Assembly: GCA_958298945.1 (NCBI GenBank)
Contig: OY282610.1
Span: 25,878,233 to 25,942,232 of the forward strand
Length of the DNA stretch: 64,000 nt
DNA from: Atherix ibis
Taxonomy: Eukaryota > Arthropoda > Insecta > Diptera > Athericidae
Direction: 5' to 3'
The notes below the pieces were generated by a model that had not been told where the DNA came from, did not search any database, and saw nothing but the letters and a program-made list of their open reading frames with translations. A program made the position numbers and the translations under genes. Shown piece after piece: positions 1 to 11,238 of the stretch; positions within the stretch are counted from its first letter, which is position 1, and every line of letters starts with the position of its first letter.

Positions 1-283
1 TTATGGCTCATTTACGGCTGGTTGACCGTTATGATAACGTTATGAAAACGGCTGGTGACCGTTAACAGAACGAAGAGAAGAGAAAAGGTTTACAGATAAT
101 TTTATTGTTATTGTGTAGGCAGGTCGTCAGATAAAAATAAAACTAAATTGAGAATGCTATAATAATTCAATGACGGAGGATTAAAAATAGTTTTCATGTT
201 AATATATATATGATTGCATTCGAAATTTTTCTTTTGTTTTTATTATAAATTAGACTTATTAATAAAACGAAAATCAGCGATAA

Positions 284-330
284 TTATTGTTATTATTATT
301 ATTATTATTATTTTTATTTTTATTATTATT
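284..330. repeat. (ATT)n microsatellite
   Basis: Runs of ATT with a few T-rich interruptions are visible directly. Confidence 0.85.
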
Positions 331-454
331 GTTTTTCGTTTAATTTCTTATAATTTTCTTTAGATATGTACAATGTAAAAGTAGTAGTTGAAGAGAAAAG
401 AATTGAGAAAAAATGACTGAGAAAAAACAAAAAAAAAAACAATGTTATTCTTGC

Positions 455-467
455 ATATATATATATA

Positions 468-507
<40 letters not shown>
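455..507. repeat. (AT)n microsatellite
   Basis: About 53 bases of alternating AT with one GTGT interruption. Confidence 0.95.
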
Positions 508-508
<1 letters not shown>

Positions 509-3006
509 TTAGAAAATAAAAATACTGAAATTAAAAAATTGTAAACCGTAGGAGAAACTATATAAAATATGTTATGATATAATTGTATTGTGGCTGCATT
601 TAAAATATGGAGAGAAAAAAATTATATATATAAATTAAGATAAAATTAAAGAAAAACTAAGCGGCAGATAACGTATAAAATTAAACAGATAGTAAGAATT
701 AATAAAGGGGTTTAAACAAAAATTCGTAACATTAAGAAGGAACAAAAAGAGGAAGAACTTAAAGAACGAAGTATATAAGTTTCTCCTGCATAATTGTAAA
801 TATAAAATACAATAATCGATTTAAAAGTGAATTTATGCTGATTATTATAGATTATGAAAATGAAACACAAAAAGAGAGAATAAAAAACAAACAAACATTA
901 TTAATACATACACACAATCACACACATGCACATCCATGCGCATATTATAATTAATTATTATGAATATAAAAGAGGATAAAGAAAAAACCGCGGCGAATCT
1001 AATTGTGAATAACAAAAACGTATATTATTTTTGTTAATATCAATTTATTATTTTAAAATTTTACATATGCATACATTATTATACATACATACATATATTT
1101 ATTTATTAACAAAGAAATTTATATATTTTAAGTGGATTACGACGCGTGTTTATTTTTAATACTATTATGTTCCAATGAAACGAAAAATTCAATTTCATCC
1201 TCGAATTTATTTTCTCTTTATATACTTCTTCCTTTTTTCTTTTCTTTTTTAAATTATATTTTATTATAAGTAAGCAAAAAAGTATAAGTTTAGTATAAAA
1301 AAGCATTAAATGGATTAATAACAATTATGTATGTAAAAAGTAAAAAAAAAAAAAAAAAACAATTGAAAGAAATAAAAAAATCAATTATGATTATATTATA
1401 AATAAAATAAAATTATGAAGATTTCATTTAAACTGCGTCATGTATTTTAAGGTAAAATTTTCTGACAGTTGAATTATGCTGTGCTGGTGCATCGTGTACA
1501 CGAAGATTCGCTGAATAATCCGAGAAATAGTAGCATTTTTCTTTAGTTTTTCAGATGGTATCCAGTGTCCTGAACAAAAAGAATACACATACATGATCCC
1601 TATAAGTGAACAACACATCTAATGACCGACATTTATTAGGATTGTGAGAGCATATTTTATAAATAAAATCGGAAATATAAAAAGGAAACTTTTCAATTCA
1701 TATGTCTTTATTATAATTTAACAAAAGGAAAAGAAAATTCATTTCTCAATCATATACAATTATGAATAAACCTAACGTACTTAATTCTAAAAAAAAATAA
1801 AATAGAATGGTCTTAATAAAGAAAAAAAATACATACAAATCGACACTAATAAACTTAACTTTAATAATATATAAAAAATAATGATAAAAAAAATACCTAT
1901 ATTTAATTAAAAATTTCTTTTCAATTTATTATAATTATATTTTTAGCAGCATCATCAAAGGCATAACAGAAAAAAAGTTAAAATGATCGAATTCAATTTA
2001 TTTTCTTGTCTTTTTATTATAGTTGTATTAATATTTTCTAGTTCTTTTATTCTAGTTGTCAGCTATGCCCTATGTACATACAACTAATAAATATAAATTT
2101 TACATTTCTATTAAACTACAGTACATTTAATTACAAACAATAATTGCCAAGTTTGTAATTGTCATACTTACCAATGATTGAATGTATACTTTTTTTTCTA
2201 TGCATTTTCATTTTAGAAATCACAATAATCACAGGCGAAAATATACTTATAAAAGAAAAGAAAAGATATGAACAAAATTTGACGAAAAGAGAGCATTTGG
2301 AATACAATATATATTTTCCAAAGATATAATTATTTGTGTACAAAACTATAGTAAATTTCTTTAACAATTTAACAATATATGGTAGATATATGTTAACGGT
2401 GGTGAACGTGTATATACGTTTTGTACTTAATAAAATTTGTTAATTACTTAACAAAGAAATTGTTCGGATGCTCTTTCAAAACTTGTGAATTTCTTTTATT
2501 ATTTCTAGTCTAGAATTTCCATTATTCAAATCTTATCTTATTGTAATTGTATTTGAATAATTTTGGTCGCTTATGCATATAAACTCTTGTTCGTTCGTTT
2601 GGTTTACTAATACATGTTTTCGTGTCAGTATATGACAAACTCTTTAAATCAAGTTTCTTTTATTTAGGTAAATGCAGATAAGTTGGACTAACTTGAGATG
2701 AAAAAAACCTCCCTTTTTTGTTATTTTACATTTGAAAATTCGAAGAATATTGTTTTCTTGTATGGCGTAATTGAGTAGGTTTGCAACTAATAGTACACAC
2801 ATATAATCAACTTCGAATACGGCTTAGGATATCCAGCCGCCAAGAGGAATTTTAGTGTTGTCGTGGCGCTCAGAATTTAAATTTCAGTACTAATTTTACT
2901 TGAAATAATAACAAAACAAACTAAAAGATTTTTTCCAAAATGCTGTACCTAAATATATTAAAAATAACTGGAAACATAAATTGTAAACTGAACGCCGAAA
3001 TTTTTG

Positions 3007-3012
3007 TTTATT
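3007..3012 (-). promoter_or_regulatory. Candidate poly(A) signal AATAAA of the CUPID gene
   Basis: TTTATT on the plus strand reads AATAAA on the minus strand, about 30 bases after the stop codon at 3043-3045. The motif is common in AT-rich DNA, so this is only a candidate. Confidence 0.3.
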
Positions 3013-3042
3013 CTTAATAGATTTTCATGGCAATTGGATTAA

Positions 3043-6000
3043 CTAGTCAACTTCGCTACCTTCTACATCAGTAGATGGATTTAAAATTTGTTGTGATTTA
3101 TGGTCTTTCTGTCGAAATTTCGTAGAATATTTGTAAAAGTCAGACATTTCGAAGGGTTTTGTCACTTCCTTGTACGGAACGAATATGGCTTGCTGCACGA
3201 CGGTCATATTCTTTGGCGATTCAATACGTATGTCGGGTGCTTTACTTATATATCCGATGGCCGGACTTCGACTATTCTTTAACGAATGAAAATTATTATT
3301 TATGTTTCCGCTGGTATTATTACAGTTAACGTAAATTGCCAAATTTGAATCAGCTTCAATGTTTGTTGTCGATTTAACTGGTGATAGTTGATTTTTATTA
3401 TTAGTGCTAATAGTGGAAATATTTCCACTGTGATCAGTTTTTGGCATTGTTCCCCACATAGTTGCCGGTTGTAGTTGCTGTTTATGTTGTCCTGGTGAAC
3501 CAAGACCACCAGAACTTATTTGGTAATTTAGCTGTTCTGTTTGATGTTGATGAGACAGCTGTTGTTGCTGATGTAGATGGTGTTGTTGTTGTTGTTGTAC
3601 ATTTTTGTACGCATCATTGTTCAGTATTGACGTAGATTGGCTCAAGTGCAGTTGATTTTCTAGTTTGGGAATAGTCTGAGGTCGATAATTATTATTTGAC
3701 ATCGATTGCGACGATAATTTAGACCGTTCTCGATGTTCAGATTGCTTATGAACTGGATGATGACTAACGTTTCCGGATCCACCACCAATAGTTTGTATTC
3801 CTGAATACGTATTATAATTTGGCGAATGATGATGATAAACTAAAGTTTGATTAGGCGTTTGATAATTCGATACTGTGTTAACGCTAGATACATTGTAACC
3901 ATAAAATGGAAATGTTCGAATATTGATGTTATCAGACAAAGTTGTTTGTTTTGTTTTAATGATGGGACCATCTAACGATGTTTCCAACCTAAAGAACATA
4001 CCCAATTACAATATGCTTTCATCAATCAATTTTATGTTAAATATAGAAACTATATGAAAACAGTACACTAACCATTGTTTTTCTTTTTGTTTTTTATTTG
4101 TCTCACTATTAACAGACGACAATGATATTTTGTCAATCATCTCATCTTTTGTCGTAATTGTATCAAAATTACCCAAAGATGTTGATTTTCCTTGTTGCAG
4201 ATGCTGCAAGAAAACATAATAACAAATAAATTAACACGAAAAATTAAAAGTATATAGGCACTAACCATTTTATTATTTTTTGTATGTTGAAGAGTGCTAC
4301 TGTCATAGCTATAAGAAGATTTCAACAATAATAATGAAAAACATCAAAATTTATGAAAATGATAAAAATTATGCAAATTATGTACCTGCTATCAACAATA
4401 CACCAAACTCGTTCATTATTTGATAATATTTTCCAATAGCCACCAAGGCCAGCCTGTTGGTGGTGTTGGAACTGTTGTTGTTGATCGTGCAAACTAGCTG
4501 CAACAGATGGTGAAATCGATATAGCATCTGTATTTTCATAGTTGTACCGTCGACTGTTTATAGTGGAACTGCTTGATCCTGGATGATAATTATTTTTTTC
4601 GCAAGCTATAGAATAGCGTAATTGCTCTTCAGTCATTCCTGGCGCGACATTGAATGACTGTCGTATTGGTAAAGCAAAATATTGTTTTGCAGTTTTCATA
4701 AACGCAGTTTCGTCATATGACAGTTGTTGATTAACGTAAAGATTTTTCTCATTAGAATTTGTATAATCAATCCCACTTATTGTTCCGCTCATTCCTTGCA
4801 TTCCTTTATTGGTTCCATATTTAATGTTGCTATTGCTATTCTGAGATATGTTCGGATTACTACTAACCACATTCCCACAATTTATGTTATTATTATGATG
4901 ATTTCTCTCGATTGTGTCCTGGTTGTGGTGTTGATGCAAATGTGTATGATGCTGATAATGTGGATCCAAATTTTCAACGTCTTCGTTTTGTTGTGATTGC
5001 AATATATTTTTATATAAATACTCATTACAACTTATCGTGTCCATCATAACTCGACTGTCATGCACTGTATTTGTATTTGACGATGATAGTAATCGATTAA
5101 GTTCATAATCGCTTCGATGTCCAGTAGAAGATCGATCCAATGGGATTGTATTATCATCAACCAGTTTCGGAGAACTTCTGGACATTGATTTCGTTGAGGT
5201 ACGTCTCTCGGTTATAAAGTAATTGTTAACACTATTGTTGCTGCCGTATTTTTTGCTACTCAATAAATTGTTATTTATATTATCATTCAGAATGGTGGCA
5301 CTTTGCTTTGTAGTTTTCATATAATCGGGAGTCTGCCGTCCTGACGATGACTTTGTCAGTGTTAAATTGATAGCATTATTTGCTGAATGTTGAATTTGTC
5401 CACTAGTCGCTGTCGACGTTCCTGATCCTGTCGATGAAGTTGATAGTAAATGTCCTTTAGAGTGTTGTGTTTGTCGTTTCTTCAACAGCCCCAAATTTTG
5501 ATTAATTGACACAATCTTTTGTTGTGCAACATCAAATTCATTTTTATGTATTCGACGATTTGACTGTTAAGAACAAACGAAAATAAAAATTTGTTTTTAA
5601 AAAAAAAAACGCTTCCAGTAGAATTCAGTATTCATTTACCGTCGATATGCTAAGATCATTAAATAAACCATAAGCAGTATTGCTAATGTCTTGTTGTTTT
5701 CTCTTCTCCAAAAGTAAATTTTCAATTTCCGCTTGCTAAAATATAAATAAGAATAAATCAATAACTGAAAATTATTAACTATATGCTTATAATAATGTGT
5801 TTGGTATTATGCAAAAAACCCAAACTGATATGGATTAACCTTACCTCCTTATTATTTTGTACATTTTTCGTAAATTTAAAACTGGCACCAATTTTACGAC
5901 GTAATGTTGAATTTTTATCGTCATCGTTAGTATTACTATTTACCTCTAAAGAGCAATCATTTCCTAAAATTTGGGCTTCCTGAAAGCATTTACAAAAATC

Positions 6001-6541
6001 GATCATTGACAAAATTGTCCATAGTGATATTAACTCAATAAATATGTTGTTGTACCTGCTTTTGAATTTCTTGAAGTTTTTTGTTCTTCTCGTTCAACTT
6101 TCGCTCCAGTTCACTTTTGCGTTGTTTCAATGCCTGAATCTTATTCCAATTAGCACTTTGGGTACAACCCGAATTATTGTTTGTCTGCGATTGCGACTGT
6201 TGCTGTTGACTATCGTTTGTGTTCGTCATGGATAGAGGCACATTTTGTGCAACCTGGATGATGTTATCCTGGGATCGCATTTTCCGTAACGTACCTTGAT
6301 TTTTACTATTATTATTATTATTACTGCTGCTGGCCAATAGCGCTATATTGGCAGCATTAACATCCGTACCGATACTACTTTCCACTGCCAATGATACCGC
6401 TCCCTGTGAGCTATCAACCAACGACGACGATGCAAGAAGAAGGCCCTCTGTTACTGTAACTGCAAGGCCGGATCGTGTCACTGTTCCCGTACGTATTTCT
6501 TTGACTAATCCTGTTGAGTTAATACCCGAATAGTATGCCAT
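3043..6541 (-). CDS. sstn: CUPID-domain cytohesin adaptor protein (Stepping stone / FRMD4-INAVA family, no FERM domain)
   Basis: I assembled eight exons from GT-AG junctions: 6541-6056, 5979-5845, 5735-5640, 5563-4386, 4308-4266, 4203-4073 and 3988-3043 are seven of fixed phase; they join in frame to 1004 residues and no eighth was needed, so the model has seven coding exons. The ATG at 6541 is the first after an in-frame TAG 18 nt upstream. Residues about 138-270 match the CUPID domain: a Lys/Glu coiled coil (RKSELERKLNEKNKKLQEIQ), the LRRKIGASFKF motif (family RRRIGTAFKL), then RRIHKNEFDVAQQKI. A family-like motif, QWLETSLDGPI, lies near residue 690. The remainder is low-complexity Ser/Asn/Gln/His. 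CUPID proteins bind cytohesins (Arf GEFs) and act at the cell cortex. FRMD4 carries an N-terminal FERM domain that is absent here, which fits the fly Stepping stone form. The family call is strong; the exact orthologue name is inference. Confidence 0.82.
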
Positions 6542-7584
6542 AACAGGACAACATATCTACGTCAAATTAGTACGGATTGAATCATCATCATCAACATTAG
6601 CGCATATACCTTGGTGGTAGTCATAGTTAATCAATAAGCCAACAGTCTTTACACAACACAACACAACCCAACCCAACCCAAACAAACGAGACAACACACA
6701 TCAATTCATCGATCACGACGAATAATGATAATCAATTTAATCATTTCGTTATTATTATCAAAATACTTAGAATGTCGCCTATATATCAAGTGCAACAGGC
6801 AATCTAATATTTCCTAGTATTCGATTTTCTATTGTTTTTATTATCAAAAAAAAATCGTTTTAATATTGTTCAGTCGCGATCACCCCTGTCAACGATTGAT
6901 TGACTGTGCATGTATTTGCGTTAGTGTGCTAGCCAACTACACCGTACAGATCATTTTATCCTTTTTCCACTCAACATTCTTAAACGCAATTTAATCAGTC
7001 CATTTCTATTGCGCACATGTGAAACGCCTATTTGGCAGCAAACACACACACATGCACGCACACTATATGTATTTACGATATGAATGCATTTATTTATTTT
7101 GAATGAATTTATTTACGTTTGCACGAGCAGAGTTACTATTAGACAAACAATGATCAATGAAAATATTACGAATTTATATTATATTAATGAAAATTTTGAC
7201 AAATAGAATATTTCGACAATATTAATAAAAGTGCACAAAAATTTAAAACAAACTCTACACCGACCTGCGCGTAAAAATCTCAACGTGCCATCATCACTGA
7301 AACCGATCCTGTCTCCATTATTGTCACCTGTTAACATGTATGCGTATGCGGACCACCTATTACGGAATACACGGCAACAATTTGATCATTTTCCATAATT
7401 GGATTGCCATATGAAAATACTCCATGATTATGTACAAAAAATTGACAACAATTCAAAATACAATATATTATTTACATTCTCTATTTAATTCAATTAAAAA
7501 CGAAATTAATCCATATATTCATTTCTTTAAGTGGTAAAAAAATTTAAATTTCTTATTTTATAAAGTTCGTTACCTTGGTTTTTT
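6542..7584. other. 5' flank / probable 5' UTR and promoter region of the CUPID gene
   Basis: No coding signal. It holds a CA-rich stretch (6652-6692), a CACACA run near 7040 and AT-rich sequence. The minus-strand gene starting at 6541 must be transcribed from here. I cannot place a start site with confidence. Confidence 0.5.
6652..6692. repeat. CA/CAACC-rich simple repeat
   Basis: ACACA units grade into three AACCC units. On the minus strand this lies in the probable 5' UTR. Confidence 0.7.
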
Positions 7585-9025
7585 CTTAGATAAAAGAATA
7601 ACTGGATTTTCGAATATGTATACGCAATTTTCTGGCTGAATTATTGCAAAAGTGGCGAGAAATCGGAACGCTTGCATACTTTTGTGTAGATTTTTTTATG
7701 TAGACAAAAAAAATGTATTCCAAACAAAAATACAATTTAAAAATAACGAAAGGCAATTTTTATTTTTTGTACAATCTTTTGATATGAAATGGAATTTATT
7801 TCGTAAATATAAATTTAAAATCAAGCGCCTCAATTTTGTAGACTTTCGGATAGTCTTAAAACACGCCATTCTTCATGAAAGTGGTAGTATAAATAAATGC
7901 TTGCATACTTTTATTGTTAGTTAAAGTTATTATTTTGGCACTTCTCGGAAAGTGTAGTTTTTATGTTTTTTGAAGTATTTAGGAAAATGTGAGTTATCAA
8001 CAATTAATAGGAAGTTTTTATTTAAGAAAATGAAGTGTTTTATAAAGGGTTGCTGGTAATTCAACGGAATAAGGAAGCCGAGAAATTAACAAAAATTTAG
8101 TTTAGTATGTGTTGAAATGACTTTTAGTGATTTAAAAAGTTTAAAGTTCGTCATTGAGTAAATGTAAACAAATGTGATATTAACAGTTCAATGTTTACCA
8201 GAAAATAGTTCAGTGCCGGTGTACGTAAAGTGTGTGTAAGAAAATTTAAGGGAAAATTTTCTTATCCCTTGTGTATTTACGGAATACAAATGTGCTTGCA
8301 ACTGAGGATTTATTTTATTCATATTAACGCAATCATTTATTTTAAATCCCCCAATTGCTATAATTTTTTAGTCTGTTTTTCATTGTTTTAAAATAAATAA
8401 AATATATTCGGTAGGCTTATTATTTAAATAAATTTTTTTTCCATTTATGCTTTCGTTTATTAGACCATTTAGAATGCTTTTACTAAATAATAATGTTTTC
8501 AATTTTTAAAAAATATTAGTTGCTAATTATTTTATTATTAAAATTAGATCATTAGTAAAATTTATCTTTACTAAGTTGCAGTGTGGTTTAAATTTCAACA
8601 TAATATCACATTCTCTCATTTAATTCGTTTTGGATTTTTCGAATAGATTTTTATTTGTCCAATTAATTGTTTTGATTTAATCAAATAATTTGCATTTTAT
8701 ATTTTGATACTCTCTTCCACTTTATAATTCTGTTTTAATAAACAAAATGAAAATATAATAAATAAATAAATAATATTTTAAAATAGAATACTGTGTTTAA
8801 TTGTAAATTTCCAAAACTAATTCCATCAAACAACAAAATTCGCAATATTAAAAATCAATTTGCTTACGCATAAATGACATTACATATCAAAATGGTTTTA
8901 AACGAACCGCTTCAATCGCATACTGATTAGCCAAGTTTAAAATTGGCCCCCACTGATTTATGCTGCTTTTGTAATTTGGCCACAATATTTGTGTAGAGGC
9001 CTTCCCAGTTCTTCTATAATCTAAG
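7585..9025 (+). mobile_element. P-superfamily-like element copy X1, non-autonomous, with terminal inverted repeats
   Basis: The left end CTTAGATAAAAGAATAACTG and the right end (GGCCTTCCCAGTTCTTCT then ATAATCTAAG) form the same terminal inverted repeats as the copy at 51036-52370. Internal sequence matches that family: a left segment shared with the tandem array, then a start codon at 8030 opening MKCFIKGCW, the beginning of a THAP zinc finger, cut by a stop codon. No target-site duplication is visible. The right terminus lies in a near-perfect palindrome (9005-9036). Non-coding in its present state. Confidence 0.7.
8030..8059 (+). pseudogene. Broken first exon of a THAP-domain transposase (X1)
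   Basis: ATG followed by KCFIKGCW and a TAA. The intact homologue at 51761-51828 continues through the C-x(4)-C start of a THAP finger into a spliced second exon. Here the frame stops after nine residues, and downstream sequence also lacks a clean donor. Confidence 0.55.
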
Positions 9026-9119
9026 AAGAACTGGGTTAGTCACATTTGTATGCTAATGCCATCTATTATTGTGCACATGTACTAAGATATTCCTCTAAAA
9101 TGTAAAATAAACACAAATA

Positions 9120-10345
9120 AAGGGTTTGCGAATCAGATATGATTTCTTTTTAAAAAAAAACACACTAATTGTTATGGAAATTCAAATGTTTTTTATTTAA
9201 TGTGAAGTACAATCTATTAAATTAAGTTCTGAATAAAACGTCATTCAAATGGCCTGCACGACTTCTTTTGCAGGAACGAATTCGATGAACCCAATTTTCG
9301 AGTACTTTTTCCATTAAATCAAGTAATATTGACTTCTAAAGCTTGAAGAGAGTCTGGCTTATTGCTAAAGACCAATGACTTCAAATAACCCCACAAGAAA
9401 TAGTCTAATGGTGTTAAATCACAACTTCTTGAAGGCCATTCAATGTCACAATTTCTTGAAATAATCGAATCTCCAAACTTTTCTCGCAATAATTCGGTTG
9501 CTGCACGTGCTGTGTGGCACGTAGCCCCGTCTTGTTGGAACCAGATGTTGTCAAGATCAACTTTTTCCAATTTCGGCCATAAAAAGTTGGTTATCGTCGA
9601 TCTATACCGCTCTCCATTGACAGTAACGGTGTTACCAGTTTCATTTCGAAAGAAGTACGGACCGATGATTCCACTAGACCAGAAACCACACCAAACTGTC
9701 AATTTAGGTGAATGTAATGGGTGTTCATGAATAATTTGTGGATTTTCTTCGCACCAGAATCGACAGTTTTGTTTATTTACCGCAGCACTCAGATGAAAGT
9801 GAGCTTCATCGGAGAAGATGATTTTCTTTAAAAAATCGTTATCGTTTTCAAGTTGTTGCAAGACAAAATCAGCAAATTCACGACGTTTACGCTGGTCCAA
9901 CGGCTTCAGTATAAGGATGCAAGCCCAAATCCTTTCTCAAAATCCGCCAAGTTGTGGTTTGAGACAGTCCCAATTCTTGAGAACATCTTGGAATCGACAA
10001 ATTGCGGTCTTCATTCAGCAACACTTGCCTGAACGGCAGCAATATTTTCATTACTTCGAGCGGTTGTTTGTCTTATTGGCACTTGAACATTATGTAAAGA
10101 AAATGTACGCTCGAAATTTTTAACAATTCCGCGAATATCGCGCACAGTTGGACGATTATTACGCCCATAAAATGGCAAAAGTGCACGAAAAGTTGCAATT
10201 AGAGAACGATTATTTTGATAATAAAATTGAATAATTTGTAAACGTCTTTCTTGCGTATATCTCTCCATGATGAAAGACAGATCATGACATATTACAAATG
10301 GCCGAAATGTCACTTGGAAATCACATCACTCGTATTGAAAAACCC
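9120..10345 (-). mobile_element. Mariner-like (DUF4817/DDE_3 type) transposon, degraded
   Basis: The ends are imperfect inverted repeats. The left end starts GGGTTTGCGAATCAG and reaches TGATTTC; the reverse complement of the right end starts GGGTTTTTCAATACGAG and reaches the same TGATTTC. A disrupted transposase on the minus strand fills most of the interior. The outer boundary is uncertain by a few bases, and a TA duplication is plausible but not clear. Confidence 0.72.
9210..10268 (-). pseudogene. Mariner-like transposase with three frameshifts and a stop
   Basis: Translation starts at the ATG ending at 10268 (MERYTQERRLQIIQFYYQN), an N-terminal helix-turn-helix of the DUF4817 type. The frame shifts near 10012 (after AAVQASVAE) and again near 9912 (at GLHPY). 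It then runs through the DDE_3 domain with SDEAHFHL (first Asp), WFQQDGATCHTARAA (second Asp) and LTPLDYFLWGYLKS (third acidic position). Near 9319 a TGA and a one-base slip break the frame before the tail, which can still be read to NDVLFRT. Such enzymes cut and paste DNA at TA sites. This copy cannot make an active protein. Confidence 0.85.
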
Positions 10346-11049
10346 TATATTATATCAACTTTCCTTATGTAAAATTCGAAAAATTAAGTATTAAATTTTA
10401 TAACAGCAATATATCTTAAAATGTCCATATAATATTCCACAAGAATATTGACTACGCCCCAGAGTGTTGACAATTATTTCGACCTAAATGTGACAAAAAT
10501 ATCGGCAGCACTAATATGGGTGTCTGATTTTAAAAATCATGTAAACTCTAGTCACCAATATATGTAAAAAGTGCACATATTTTTCTTATATATTGGTTAA
10601 CTTTTTGGTGAGAGTTGGCGGCCGGGGTACATTAAGGATATTTCACTGTCGATAAAATAAGACTTTCCTTGCTTGGTTTCCCATGAAGATCTTTTCTCTA
10701 AGCGAAATTCAAACTGGGTTGATTAATTAGAGATGACGCTGTAATTTGTTATATAAACAAAATGTCTGTAACTGTACATTCAAAGCAAGCTCTTTTTCTG
10801 CTTATTTTTGCGTTTTGGTTTTTTATTGCTTGATTACGCTTGCTTTCGTCTTACTTTAAACCTCGAGCAAGATAAAATGCATACAAAAATGGCGATGAAG
10901 TTTATGTAATATTTTAAATATAATATATTCAGTCTAACGATTAATCGAATTCTTACAGAAACATACGAGCATGAATGAATGCAATTTGTGTAGATGAAAA
11001 TAGTTGTTTAAAGTGTTGGATGAGTTTACGTTCTATTGCTTCACAACCA

Positions 11050-11238
11050 ATTTAAAAACGCGATTTCAGACCATAGGTAGCAGCAATGTGTCTTTCATGC
11101 ATTCAATTGTGCAAAATAGACTTTCATTTATACGATTGCTGTCGAAATTTAAAAACGTGGGTTAGGTAGCAGCAATGTGTCTTTCATGCATTAAATTGTG
11201 CAAAATAGACTTTCATTTATACGATTGCAGTCGAAACG
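11050..11238. repeat. Tandem duplication, about 89-95 bp, two copies
   Basis: The segment beginning TAGGTAGCAGCAATGTGTCT at 11074 recurs at 11163 and continues nearly identically through AATAGACTTTCATTTATACG. The shared AATTTAAAAACG preceding each copy extends the unit. Confidence 0.85.

Larger units (their letters stand above)
1..3042. other. AT-rich intergenic / downstream flank of the CUPID gene
   Basis: No supportable gene. The stretch is AT-rich with several low-complexity tracts. Short open frames on the minus strand are poly-Lys/Ile/Phe strings typical of AT-rich noncoding DNA. The part nearest 3042 should hold the 3' UTR of the minus-strand gene that ends at 3043. Confidence 0.6.

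Noticed and set aside
3100..3282. Plus-strand frames opposite the CUPID and LAP exons
   Set aside because: Shadows of the coding strand with no domain similarity.
6652..6692. AACCC units as interstitial telomeric repeat
   Set aside because: Only three units within a CA-rich stretch; a plain microsatellite is a simpler reading.
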